Positions 7,355 to 14,388 of a stretch of 30,638 nucleotides of DNA are shown in pieces. Location: contig NZ_JAQNCS010000021.1 in assembly GCF_049472655.1 (NCBI RefSeq), positions 1-30,638 on the forward strand, read 5' to 3'. Made by a program: the position numbers and the translations under genes. The notes beneath the pieces were generated by a model. It was not told the DNA's origin, searched no databases, and was given only the letters and a program-made list of their open reading frames with translations. The stretch is from Deferribacter abyssi. Lineage in GTDB: Bacteria; Chrysiogenota; Deferribacteres; Deferribacterales; Deferribacteraceae. Numbering within the stretch: the stretch's first letter is position 1; every line of letters begins with the position of its first letter.

Positions 7355-8041
7355 TCACTTGTAAATGGCAGCTATCAACATCATACTATCTTTTAAAAAG
7401 AACTTCCCACCCTGAAAATCTCCAAAAAACTGCACAAAGCTGGCACCTGCTCTAGTAGCCGCATCTTTTACGTCTTCCAGGAATATGGGTGTGAGTTTTG
7501 AACTTAAGGTTTTTACTTTATTTGAATTTTTATCTATGATTTTCATTTCAAATATCAGCTGCTCGTCACTATCATAGTGATAAATTCTATTAATTACGTA
7601 GTGTTCTGTTTCTATATCTGGCAATCCTTTTAACTCATATCCATAAATCCTATCATAATTGATTATTTGCATTAGAAAAAAACATTTTTTTTCGAGAAGA
7701 TTCATTATGTTCTTAATTACATTGTAAAAATCTAGCTTTGAATTTACATGAACGAGGGTATTGCCTATTGAATAAATAAAACCAAACTTTTTAGAAGATT
7801 TTATTGGCAGTCTTAGCATATCAGCATAAATAAATGGACCTTGCAGTTCAAAGCCAGTTTCTTTTTCAATCCCAAAGCATTTAAATCCTTCTTTTATAAA
7901 CTTATTAACATAATTACCTGTCGCACATCCAATATCAAGTACAGGGAGCTCACTTTTAATATAATTTTTTAGGAAATTGTATGTATCATTATCAAAAGGA
8001 AAAATTTCGTTGTAAGACTTACTCAGCTCTTTATAAAACAC
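7355..8041 (-). CDS. Class I SAM-dependent methyltransferase
   Basis: The protein has 228 residues with the Rossmann-type methyltransferase motif I LDIGCATGNY (36-45), a following acidic loop (CFGIEKE) and a motif IV-like region (FGFIYSIGNTLVHV). The N-terminus YKELSKSYNEIFP is typical of small-molecule methyltransferases of this broad superfamily. The substrate cannot be told from sequence. The start is a GTG at 8041; the ribosome site is poor, but the N-terminal motif argues against a later start. It is the last gene of the minus-strand operon, 22 nt behind tpx, so translation may be coupled to it. It converges with recR. Confidence 0.88.
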   Translation of the reverse strand: MFYKELSKSYNEIFPFDNDTYNFLKNYIKSELPVLDIGCATGNYVNKFIKEGFKCFGIEKETGFELQGPFIYADMLRLPIKSSKKFGFIYSIGNTLVHVNSKLDFYNVIKNIMNLLEKKCFFLMQIINYDRIYGYELKGLPDIETEHYVINRIYHYDSDEQLIFEMKIIDKNSNKVKTLSSKLTPIFLEDVKDAATRAGASFVQFFGDFQGGKFFLKDSMMLIAAIYK

Positions 8042-8063
8042 AGATCAAGCCAATCGTTTCGTT

Positions 8064-8567
8064 CTAAACTATTTTTTCAAGAGCCGTTAAAACCTCATCA
8101 TAATTAGGCTCACTAGTAATCTCAGACACAACCTGCTTATAGACTAATTTCCCACTTTTATCTACAATAAAAACCACTCTAGCAAGGACACCCGCTAAAG
8201 GTCCATCGGTAATCAGAACACCATACTTTTTACCAAATTCTTTTTCTCTAAAATCGGATGCAACTGTAATGTTTAATCCCTCAGTAGTGCAAAATCTTTT
8301 TGCTGCAAAAGGCAAATCCATGGAAACAATGATAGGGTCAACATTTTTTAAAGTAGACACCTTTTCATTAAACTTTCTTGCTTCTGTTGCACAAACTGGG
8401 GTATCGAGAGAAGGAACTGAAATTAAAAGTTGTATTTTATCCTTTACACCACCTACAACAACCTCAGCCAAATCACTATTAACTAGTTTCACCTCTGGAG
8501 CACTATCACCTTCTTGAATCATTGTACCAAAAAGCGATACAGGATTCCCTTTTAATGTAACAGTCAT
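8064..8567 (-). CDS. tpx: Thiol peroxidase (atypical 2-Cys peroxiredoxin)
   Basis: Tpx reduces H2O2 and alkyl hydroperoxides using thioredoxin. The 167-residue protein has the Tpx signature SLDTPVC with peroxidatic Cys59 and the TxxC threonine at 56, the resolving Cys93 in RFCTTEGL (the Tpx-specific helix position), and the active-site Arg130 in VLAR. Length is normal for the family. The start is supported by AGAGGTGA ahead of the ATG. It lies 16 nt after the response regulator gene and 22 nt before the methyltransferase gene, within an operon led by the Hfq-like gene. An antioxidant enzyme fits an anaerobe or microaerophile that meets oxygen. Confidence 0.96.
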   Translation of the reverse strand: MTVTLKGNPVSLFGTMIQEGDSAPEVKLVNSDLAEVVVGGVKDKIQLLISVPSLDTPVCATEARKFNEKVSTLKNVDPIIVSMDLPFAAKRFCTTEGLNITVASDFREKEFGKKYGVLITDGPLAGVLARVVFIVDKSGKLVYKQVVSEITSEPNYDEVLTALEKIV

Positions 8568-8583
8568 AAAATCACCTCTTTGA

Positions 8584-8961
8584 TTAATCTATATTTAAAC
8601 CCATAATCTGTATTATGGCATCTTTCAAATCTTTAGCTCTAACAGGCTTGTTTAAATAAGTAACAACCCCTAAATTTCTACTCTTTTGGTAAGATTTATA
8701 TGTCCCAAAAGCCGTAATTATCACAATCTTAGCATTTTTATCAAATTTTCTTAGATTCTCTATAAAAGTAAGACCGTCCATTTCTGGCATTCGCAAATCA
8801 GTAACAATTACATCATATTTGGTAGCTTTTGCCTTTTCAAGACCTTCTATGCCCGTTTCCGCAACATCCACATCATAACCATCCAGTTTTAAAACTTCAG
8901 CATACCCCAACCTTGTATGTTCTTCATCATCTACTACCAAGATCTTATAAGGTTTATCCAT
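8584..8961 (-). CDS. Single-domain response regulator (CheY-like receiver)
   Basis: This stand-alone receiver domain of 125 residues has the acidic pair Asp11-Asp12, phosphoacceptor Asp55 (VTDLRMPEMDG), the switch Thr in VIITAFG and the conserved Lys in LNKPV. No output domain is attached, so it must act through a protein partner. The ATG at 8961 is chosen over the GTG at 8967 because AGAGGT lies at better spacing. It begins 5 nt after the tandem-Hfq gene and precedes tpx. No histidine kinase is adjacent, so its phosphodonor is unknown. The linkage to an RNA-binding protein and a peroxidase suggests a stress or redox circuit, but this is only contextual inference. Confidence 0.93.
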   Translation of the reverse strand: MDKPYKILVVDDEEHTRLGYAEVLKLDGYDVDVAETGIEGLEKAKATKYDVIVTDLRMPEMDGLTFIENLRKFDKNAKIVIITAFGTYKSYQKSRNLGVVTYLNKPVRAKDLKDAIIQIMGLNID

Positions 8962-8966
8962 AACCA

Positions 8967-9467
8967 CTACCTCTCATCATCATATTTAATGATTTCACCC
9001 TGCTGATATAATGGAAAAACAGTAGAAATTGCACTTTTATAAATAAGCTGCTGTCTATCTTCATAAGAAGTAAGCAATACATAATCATCAAAACCTATTA
9101 ATAAACCCCTAACTTTAACACCATTCGTAAGATAAGCAATAACTGGTGACTTTGACTTTCTTACTTCATTTAAAAAAATATCTTGCATTGGCGGTCTAGT
9201 GTGTTTTGGATGCCTTCCACGATGAGCTTGATAGTAAGTTTTACTTATATAATCAACATCGATAATGGTCTTAGCAGATGCAACAGTAGCAATATCCCTT
9301 TTAAAGATATGAATTTTAACACCAGCGTCATCAATAATTACTGAGTAGGGATCAAATTCGTAAATTTTTCCTCTAAATCTCTCTTTATTACGCATAATGA
9401 AAAGAAGTGGAGCATCTTTAACCCGTGCATTATGTAAATACACAAACTCTAGTTGAGCATACAACAT
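8967..9467 (-). CDS. Tandem Hfq/Sm-domain RNA-binding protein
   Basis: The 166 residues hold two Sm-like domains in line. Domain 2 (94-152) aligns end to end with canonical Hfq: MQDIFLN for the LQDxFLN opening, Arg103-Lys104 at the rim, Tyr112 at the distal face, and YKSAISTV for YKHAISTV, with Ser145 replacing the proximal His. Domain 1 (5-63) is divergent but keeps the Sm2 end IFKRDIATV (Lys56) and the FRGKIYEFD core; its distal-face positions are changed. A basic, Tyr- and His-containing linker (64-92) joins them. Normal Hfq has one domain per chain and forms hexamers, so this chain could build a trimer of double units. It leads a four-gene operon from a strong promoter. RNA binding is likely but unproven. 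Confidence 0.85.
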   Translation of the reverse strand: MLYAQLEFVYLHNARVKDAPLLFIMRNKERFRGKIYEFDPYSVIIDDAGVKIHIFKRDIATVASAKTIIDVDYISKTYYQAHRGRHPKHTRPPMQDIFLNEVRKSKSPVIAYLTNGVKVRGLLIGFDDYVLLTSYEDRQQLIYKSAISTVFPLYQQGEIIKYDDER

Positions 9468-9506
9468 AAGAAAACCTCGAAATAAATTAAATATATGTTA
9501 TAATAG

Positions 9507-9535
9507 ATTATAAATAATATTAAAATAAAAGTCAA
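9507..9535 (-). promoter_or_regulatory. Strong promoter of the Hfq-like/response regulator/tpx operon
   Basis: On the minus strand: TTGACT (9535-9530), a 17-bp spacer and TATAAT (9512-9507). A second TATAAC lies just downstream. A ribosome site CGAGGT precedes the ATG at 9467. It is divergent from the fatty acid operon promoter. Confidence 0.75.
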
Positions 9536-9563
9536 ATAGTCTTTTTATCAGGAAAAAGCGTTT

Positions 9564-9584
9564 AGTCCTTGACAAACAAGGACT
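9564..9584. promoter_or_regulatory. Perfect inverted repeat, candidate operator
   Basis: AGTCCTTG (9564-9571) and CAAGGACT (9577-9584) are separated by 5 bp. The left arm contributes the first half of the -35 box of the fatty acid operon promoter, and the right arm lies in its spacer. A dimeric regulator bound here would occlude RNA polymerase. It does not match the FapR, FabT or FadR sites I remember. Confidence 0.5.
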
Positions 9585-9597
9585 CATTAAATATATT
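9569..9597 (+). promoter_or_regulatory. Promoter of the yceD-rpmF-fatty acid operon
   Basis: Consensus TTGACA (9569-9574), a 17-bp spacer and TATATT (9592-9597). Transcription would start near 9604, just ahead of the GGAGG ribosome site at 9611-9615. It is probably the main promoter for the long plus-strand gene run. Confidence 0.75.
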
Positions 9598-9620
9598 TAT
9601 CCGCTACTTCGGAGGCCAAT

Positions 9621-10121
9621 TTGAAAGTATACTTTGAACAAATCACCATTGATGGGATAGACATCGATACAGCATTTGAGTTTGATGATTTTTCTTCTCA
9701 TATTAGAGTGGAAAAATTTAACGGAAAACTGTATCCCATTAAAAAAGCTTATTTTCTAGATGGAGAGGTTGTTTTCACAATAAACAACGAATGCGATAGG
9801 TGTGCTGAAACATTTAAAAAACAATTCAAAGAAAGAATCCAGGTCGAAATAGTAATAAATAAAACCAATGATGATGAAAAAGAAGAAATTGAATTAAGCG
9901 AAGAAGATTTATCATATTACAATATCTTAGATAATTTTATAGATATTAATGAAATAATAAGAGAAGAAGTGATTTTATTAAAACCTGTAAAATGGTTGTG
10001 TAGTGAAAACTGCAAAGGAATCTGCCCTGATTGTGGTGTCAATTTAAACAAAGAAAAATGTAAATGCAAACATGTTAGTTTAGATCCAAGATTTGAAATC
10101 CTAAAAAAACTAAAAAAATAA
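9621..10121 (+). CDS. yceD: YceD/DUF177 family protein
   Basis: This 166-residue protein starts at TTG, decided by GGAGG 5 nt upstream. YceD proteins are almost always encoded directly before rpmF and have been tied to 23S rRNA maturation; the precise role is less certain outside plants and E. coli. Visible landmarks are the CDRC motif near residue 53, a strongly acidic middle (about 80-95), and the C-terminal Cys-rich block with NCKGICPDCGVNLNKEKCKC ending in DPRFEILKKLKK. The Cys pairs could bind zinc. It is the first gene after the fatty acid operon promoter and lies 14 nt before rpmF. Confidence 0.93.
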   Translation: MKVYFEQITIDGIDIDTAFEFDDFSSHIRVEKFNGKLYPIKKAYFLDGEVVFTINNECDRCAETFKKQFKERIQVEIVINKTNDDEKEEIELSEEDLSYYNILDNFIDINEIIREEVILLKPVKWLCSENCKGICPDCGVNLNKEKCKCKHVSLDPRFEILKKLKK

Positions 10122-10135
10122 TAAAGAGGTGGACT

Positions 10136-10318
10136 ATGGGTGTACCAAAGAAAAAAACAACAAGAATGAAAAAAGGGAATAGAAGGAGTCATCACCATGT
10201 AACACCAAACGCTTATGTGAAATGCGATAATTGCGGTGATCTCAAATTACCACATGTAGTATGCCCAGCATGTGGATATTATAAAAAAGTGCAGGTAATC
10301 AAAAAAACTGAATTATAA
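10136..10318 (+). CDS. rpmF: 50S ribosomal protein bL32
   Basis: A 60-residue basic protein with the L32 N-terminus GVPKKKTTRMKKGNRRSHH and a zinc ribbon of two Cys pairs (CDNCG and CPACG). The Cys-containing form is the zinc-dependent type of L32. A ribosome site AAAGAGGTG precedes the ATG. It sits 14 nt after yceD and 6 nt before plsX, the widely conserved yceD-rpmF-plsX-fab order, which couples a ribosomal protein to lipid synthesis. Confidence 0.98.
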   Translation: MGVPKKKTTRMKKGNRRSHHHVTPNAYVKCDNCGDLKLPHVVCPACGYYKKVQVIKKTEL

Positions 10319-10324
10319 AACATT

Positions 10325-11398
10325 ATGCAAATAGTTGTGGATGCAATGGGGGGCGATCATGCCCCTCAAGAAATCGTAAAAGGCTCCGTTTTAGCTGCTA
10401 ACGAATATAATATTAACATTATACTAGTAGGAGATCAGGTTTTAATCGATCAAGAGTTAAAAAAAATTAAAGATTATCCTAAGGAAAAAATTTCTGTTAT
10501 CCATGCGGAAGAAGTTATAACTATGGATGATTTACCTTCTGTAGCTGTTAGAAGAAAAAGAAAATCATCAATACATGAAGGGCTTAAATTAGTAAAAAAA
10601 GGTGAAGCAAGAGCTTTTTTTAGCGCTGGCAACACTGGTGCAGTTATGGCTTGCGCAAAGCTTATTTTGCGCCCCCTTGAAGGAGTGGATAGACCAGCCA
10701 TTGGAGCTGTATTACCAAATGCTAAAGGACACTCTGTTATTCTTGATATTGGTGCCAATGTTGATTGCAAACCTTTACACTATTTACAGTTTGCAATTAT
10801 GGGTTCTGCATACGCAAAATTTGTTTTTGAAAAAGAAAATCCCACTGTAGGGCTTTTGAGTATCGGTGAAGAAGATTTAAAAGGAAATGAAAGTACAAAA
10901 AATGCATTTAACATGCTAAAAGAATCTCCTATAATAAATTTCATAGGGAATGTAGAAGGAAAAGAACTTTATAAAGGAAAATCAGATGTAGTTGTTTGTG
11001 ATGGTTTCGCTGGCAATATAGCACTTAAAGTAAGTGAATCAGCAGCATGGTATATAGGAAAACTTCTAAAAGAAGAACTGACAAAAAACCTTTTCAGAAA
11101 ACTCGGAGCTTTCTTATTAAAACCTGCCTTTCAAGCATTAAAAAAAAGAGCCGATTATACAGAATATGGTGGTGCACCACTTTTAGGAGTCAATGGTGTA
11201 TGCATTATAGGGCATGGAAGTTCCAATGCAAATGCCGTAAAAAATGGAATTAGAGTAGCATACGAACTTGCAGAGAAAAAAATCAATCTTTATATAGAAA
11301 GAAATATTCAAGATTCTTTGAAAAGATTAAAAGTTGACAAAGTCGAATCTTTTTGGAACAATATCAAAGACAAATTTAAAAAAATCACATCAGACTAG
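10325..11398 (+). CDS. plsX: Phosphate acyltransferase PlsX
   Basis: PlsX converts acyl-ACP and phosphate to acyl-phosphate, the donor for PlsY in phospholipid synthesis, acting peripherally at the membrane. The 357-residue protein begins with the family signature VVDAMGGDHAP and has SAGNTGAVMA near residue 100, LDIGANVDCKPLHYLQFA near 140 and VVCDGFAGNIALK near 225. Length is normal. The ATG lies 6 nt after the rpmF stop with no obvious ribosome site, suggesting translational coupling to rpmF. Confidence 0.97.
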   Translation: MQIVVDAMGGDHAPQEIVKGSVLAANEYNINIILVGDQVLIDQELKKIKDYPKEKISVIHAEEVITMDDLPSVAVRRKRKSSIHEGLKLVKKGEARAFFSAGNTGAVMACAKLILRPLEGVDRPAIGAVLPNAKGHSVILDIGANVDCKPLHYLQFAIMGSAYAKFVFEKENPTVGLLSIGEEDLKGNESTKNAFNMLKESPIINFIGNVEGKELYKGKSDVVVCDGFAGNIALKVSESAAWYIGKLLKEELTKNLFRKLGAFLLKPAFQALKKRADYTEYGGAPLLGVNGVCIIGHGSSNANAVKNGIRVAYELAEKKINLYIERNIQDSLKRLKVDKVESFWNNIKDKFKKITSD

Positions 11399-11430
11399 TT
11401 TAGTTGCTTTTTTAAAAAAAAAGGTGTAAC

Positions 11431-12408
11431 ATGAATTGTTATTCAAGAATCATCGGAACAGGCTCATACTTTCCTAGCAAGGTTCTAACTAACAAAGATA
11501 TTGAAAAATTTGTTGATACTTCAGACGAATGGATTGTAACACGAACCGGAATCAAAGAAAGACGTATATCTGAAGATGAGTCTACTAGTGAAATGGCTTA
11601 CAGAGCCTCGTTATCTGCCATTGAAACAGCAGGAATTTCAAAAAATGAAATCGATGGAATAGTCGTTGCAACATGCACTCCAGATTCTTTAGTCCCTTCC
11701 ACTGCATGTCACTTGCAGGGTAAGCTTGGTATTAAAGGTCCTTTTGCTTTTGACATCAATGCAGCTTGTTCTGGTTTTATATATGCCCTTGCTATCGGAG
11801 ATTCATTAATAAAAAACAATTTAGCAAGGAACATCTTAATAGTCGGTGCAGAACGCTTATCATCTATTTTAAACTGGAAAGATAGAAGCACTTGTGTTTT
11901 ATTAGGTGATGGTGCAGGAGCTGTTATTTTATCTAAAAGTGACAGGCCAGGCATTAGAAGTATTTTGCTTCATGCAAATGGAGAACATACCGATCTATTG
12001 ATATGTAAAGCTGGTGGCTCCAGTTTTCTAGCAAAATACAAAGAATTAAATATTGAAGATCATCTTTTTTCAATGAAAGGGAACGAAGTGTTTAAAATTG
12101 CTGTTAGAGCAATGAAAGATGCTGCTGTAACGGCTGTGGAAAAAAGTGGTTTGAGTTTTAACGATATAGATTATTTTATACCCCATCAAGCAAATTTACG
12201 CATAATTGATGCTGCAGCAAAAAGATTAAAATTAAGTGATGACAAAGTTATAATCACCCTTGATAAATTTGGCAACACATCTGCTGCTTCTATCCCCACA
12301 GCATTAGACATTGCTGTGAAATCAGGTAAAATCAAAAAAGGTAATAATGTTGTCTCTGCGGCCTTTGGGGGTGGTCTCACCTGGGGCTCAACAGTATTTA
12401 CTTTTTAA
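11431..12408 (+). CDS. fabH: Beta-ketoacyl-ACP synthase III
   Basis: FabH starts fatty acid synthesis by condensing an acyl-CoA, usually acetyl-CoA, with malonyl-ACP. In 325 residues the catalytic triad is in place: Cys113 (NAACSGF), His252 (IPHQANLR) and Asn282 (FGNTSAAS). The C-terminal FGGGLTWGS is also conserved. AAGGTG precedes the ATG. A T6/A9 tract (TTTTTT then a run of nine A) lies in the 32-nt gap after plsX. fabD follows after 10 nt. Confidence 0.98.
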   Translation: MNCYSRIIGTGSYFPSKVLTNKDIEKFVDTSDEWIVTRTGIKERRISEDESTSEMAYRASLSAIETAGISKNEIDGIVVATCTPDSLVPSTACHLQGKLGIKGPFAFDINAACSGFIYALAIGDSLIKNNLARNILIVGAERLSSILNWKDRSTCVLLGDGAGAVILSKSDRPGIRSILLHANGEHTDLLICKAGGSSFLAKYKELNIEDHLFSMKGNEVFKIAVRAMKDAAVTAVEKSGLSFNDIDYFIPHQANLRIIDAAAKRLKLSDDKVIITLDKFGNTSAASIPTALDIAVKSGKIKKGNNVVSAAFGGGLTWGSTVFTF

Positions 12409-12418
12409 GGAGAGGGGT

Positions 12419-13345
12419 ATGAGTAAAATAGCAATAGTTTTCCCAGGTCAGGGTTCGCAATTTGTAGGAATGGGCAAAGACTTTTATGAAAAATTTGATA
12501 GCTACAAAGAGTTAGTTGGCAATGCTAACAAGCTGCTCGGATATAATTTATCAAAATTAATGTTTGATGGACCCGAAGAAGAATTAAAATTAACATTTAA
12601 TACTCAGCCAGCTCTACTCACAATGAGTATTGGGATATATAACATAATAAAAAATAAACTTAAAATTGATGGTTTTGCAGGACATTCACTCGGTGAGTAC
12701 TCTGCAGTTGTAGCTGCTGATGGACTTTCCTTCGATGATGCTGTTTTAGCTGTTCACAATAGAGGCAAGTTTATGCAAGAAGCTGTTCCTGTAGGGGTTG
12801 GAGCAATGGCTGCTGTCATTGGTGCAAGCTCAGATAAAGTAGAATCTCTTTGTAGTAAAATATCAAAAGAAAATCATATTGTGGAACCTGCTAATTACAA
12901 CTCTCCAAATCAACTAGTAGTTGCAGGACATAGGGAAGCTATCGATGAATTTATATCAAAAGCAAAAGAAATAGGTGCAAAACGAGTGGTAAAATTACCG
13001 GTAAGCGCACCTTTTCACTGCTCTTTAATGAAGCCTGCTGAAGAAAAAATGGCCCTTTATTTAAAAAATATAAAAATCTCAGATTTAAACAGGCCTATTT
13101 TCAATAATGTTTATGCACAAAAAGAATTGTTTGCAGAAGAAGTTAGAGACTCTCTTATTAAACAAGTCTCATCACCTGTAAAATGGACTCAACTTATTAC
13201 GAATATGATTGAAGATGGATTCACAACTTTTATTGAAGTTGGTGCAGGAAATGTGTTGACAGGACTGATAAAAAAAATTAACAGACAAGTCAAAACAATA
13301 AACATTTCAAAAGTTGATGATCTCAACAAGCTGGAGGAAATATGA
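12419..13345 (+). CDS. fabD: Malonyl-CoA:ACP transacylase
   Basis: FabD loads malonyl groups from CoA onto ACP. The protein has 308 residues from the ATG at 12419, chosen because AGGAGAGGGG precedes it and the family begins with IAIVFPGQGSQ. The nucleophile is Ser90 in GHSLGEYSA, with His200 in SAPFHCSLMKPA, and the oxyanion Gln11 is in PGQGSQ. A longer in-frame start at 12347 would lie inside fabH and is not credible. The stop overlaps the fabG start as ATGA, indicating coupled translation. Confidence 0.97.
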   Translation: MSKIAIVFPGQGSQFVGMGKDFYEKFDSYKELVGNANKLLGYNLSKLMFDGPEEELKLTFNTQPALLTMSIGIYNIIKNKLKIDGFAGHSLGEYSAVVAADGLSFDDAVLAVHNRGKFMQEAVPVGVGAMAAVIGASSDKVESLCSKISKENHIVEPANYNSPNQLVVAGHREAIDEFISKAKEIGAKRVVKLPVSAPFHCSLMKPAEEKMALYLKNIKISDLNRPIFNNVYAQKELFAEEVRDSLIKQVSSPVKWTQLITNMIEDGFTTFIEVGAGNVLTGLIKKINRQVKTINISKVDDLNKLEEI

Positions 13346-14091
13346 GCTTTAAAAATAAAATAGTTCTTGTTACAGGAGGCTCAAGGGGTATCGGCAAAGC
13401 TATAGCCATAAAATTTGCTGAATTAGGAAGCAAAGTTGCCATAAATTATAATCAAAACAAAGATAAAGCCCTTGAAGTTGCAGACTATATCAACAAAAAC
13501 TGCGACGGAATATGCAAAATTTATCAATGCAATATTACAAATGAAAAAGAAGTAAAAAATATGGTATCCGATATTGAGAAAGAACTTGGCTCTGTGGATA
13601 TCCTTGTAAACAACGCAGGAATAACCAAAGATAACATTATTCTCAGACTAAAAGAAGAAGATTTTGATGATGTTTTTGATGTAAATGTAAAAGGGGCTTT
13701 TTTCTGTATTAAAGCTGTAAGCAGAGGTATGATGAAAAAACGCTACGGTAAAATTATAAATATAAGCAGTGTAGTTGGTTTCACAGGAAATATAGGCCAA
13801 TCAAATTATGTAGTTACAAAAAGCGGTTTAATAGGGCTTACCAAAAGCGTTGCTCTAGAGTTATCTTCAAGAGGTATTAGAGTAAATGCCGTAGCTCCTG
13901 GTTTTATAGAAACCGAAATGACAGAGTCTTTAAGTGAAGATGTTAAAAATGCTATGCTTGAAAAAATACCTCTTGGATATTTTGGTAAACCAGAAGATGT
14001 TGCAAATGCAGTAGTTTTTCTTGCATCTAAAGAAGCTGATTATATTACAGGTACAACCATTCATGTAAACGGTGGTATGTATTTACCTTAA
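13342..14091 (+). CDS. fabG: 3-oxoacyl-ACP reductase
   Basis: FabG is the NADPH-dependent short-chain dehydrogenase that performs the first reduction of each elongation round. The 249-residue protein has the cofactor loop TGGSRGIG (11-18), NNAG (90-93), and the catalytic Ser143, Tyr156 and Lys160 in the order and spacing of E. coli FabG. The C-terminus ITGTTIHVNGGMYLP is typical. It overlaps fabD by 4 nt and precedes acpP by 21 nt, between genes of the same pathway, which separates it from other short-chain dehydrogenases. Confidence 0.97.
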   Translation: MSFKNKIVLVTGGSRGIGKAIAIKFAELGSKVAINYNQNKDKALEVADYINKNCDGICKIYQCNITNEKEVKNMVSDIEKELGSVDILVNNAGITKDNIILRLKEEDFDDVFDVNVKGAFFCIKAVSRGMMKKRYGKIINISSVVGFTGNIGQSNYVVTKSGLIGLTKSVALELSSRGIRVNAVAPGFIETEMTESLSEDVKNAMLEKIPLGYFGKPEDVANAVVFLASKEADYITGTTIHVNGGMYLP

Positions 14092-14112
14092 TAAAATAAC
14101 TAGGAGGAACAA

Positions 14113-14349
14113 ATGGCAGATATTGAAACAAGAGTAAAAAAAATCATTGCAGAGCAACTCAATATTGATGAATCTGAAATCAAACCAGAATCTTCTTTTG
14201 TTGATGATTTAGGCGCAGATTCTCTCGATACTGTTGAGTTAATCATGGCTTTTGAAGAAGAGTTCGGGATGGAAATCCCAGATGAAGAAGCTGAAAAAAT
14301 TAAAACTGTTCAAGATGCTATAAACTACATCAAAGAGCATATGGAATAA
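14113..14349 (+). CDS. acpP: Acyl carrier protein
   Basis: The 78-residue acidic protein carries growing acyl chains on 4'-phosphopantetheine attached to Ser37 in the invariant GADSLDTVEL motif. A strong ribosome site, AGGAGG, precedes the ATG, in keeping with the high level of ACP in cells. A perfect stem-loop begins at the last codons and may raise mRNA stability or reduce downstream fabF expression. The reading frame ends in YIKEHME, normal for the family. Confidence 0.98.
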   Translation: MADIETRVKKIIAEQLNIDESEIKPESSFVDDLGADSLDTVELIMAFEEEFGMEIPDEEAEKIKTVQDAINYIKEHME

Positions 14350-14367
14350 GGGAACTTCCCTTATTCC
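14343..14367 (+). other. Stem-loop between acpP and fabF
   Basis: GGAATAAGGGA pairs perfectly with TCCCTTATTCC (11 bp, 3-nt loop). The acpP stop codon is inside the left arm. Only TTT follows, so it is more likely an RNA-processing or stability element, or a weak attenuator, than a full terminator. Confidence 0.6.
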
Positions 14368-14388
14368 TTTGAAATACAGGAGGAGTTT

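Noticed and set aside
10010..10310. Cys pairs in YceD and L32 as possible heme or redox motifs
   Set aside because: None is followed by His in the CxxCH pattern; they are the usual zinc-type Cys pairs of these families.
12347..12418. Longer fabD start inside fabH
   Set aside because: The extension is encoded in fabH sequence and lacks a ribosome site, while the ATG at 12419 has a strong one and fits the family N-terminus.
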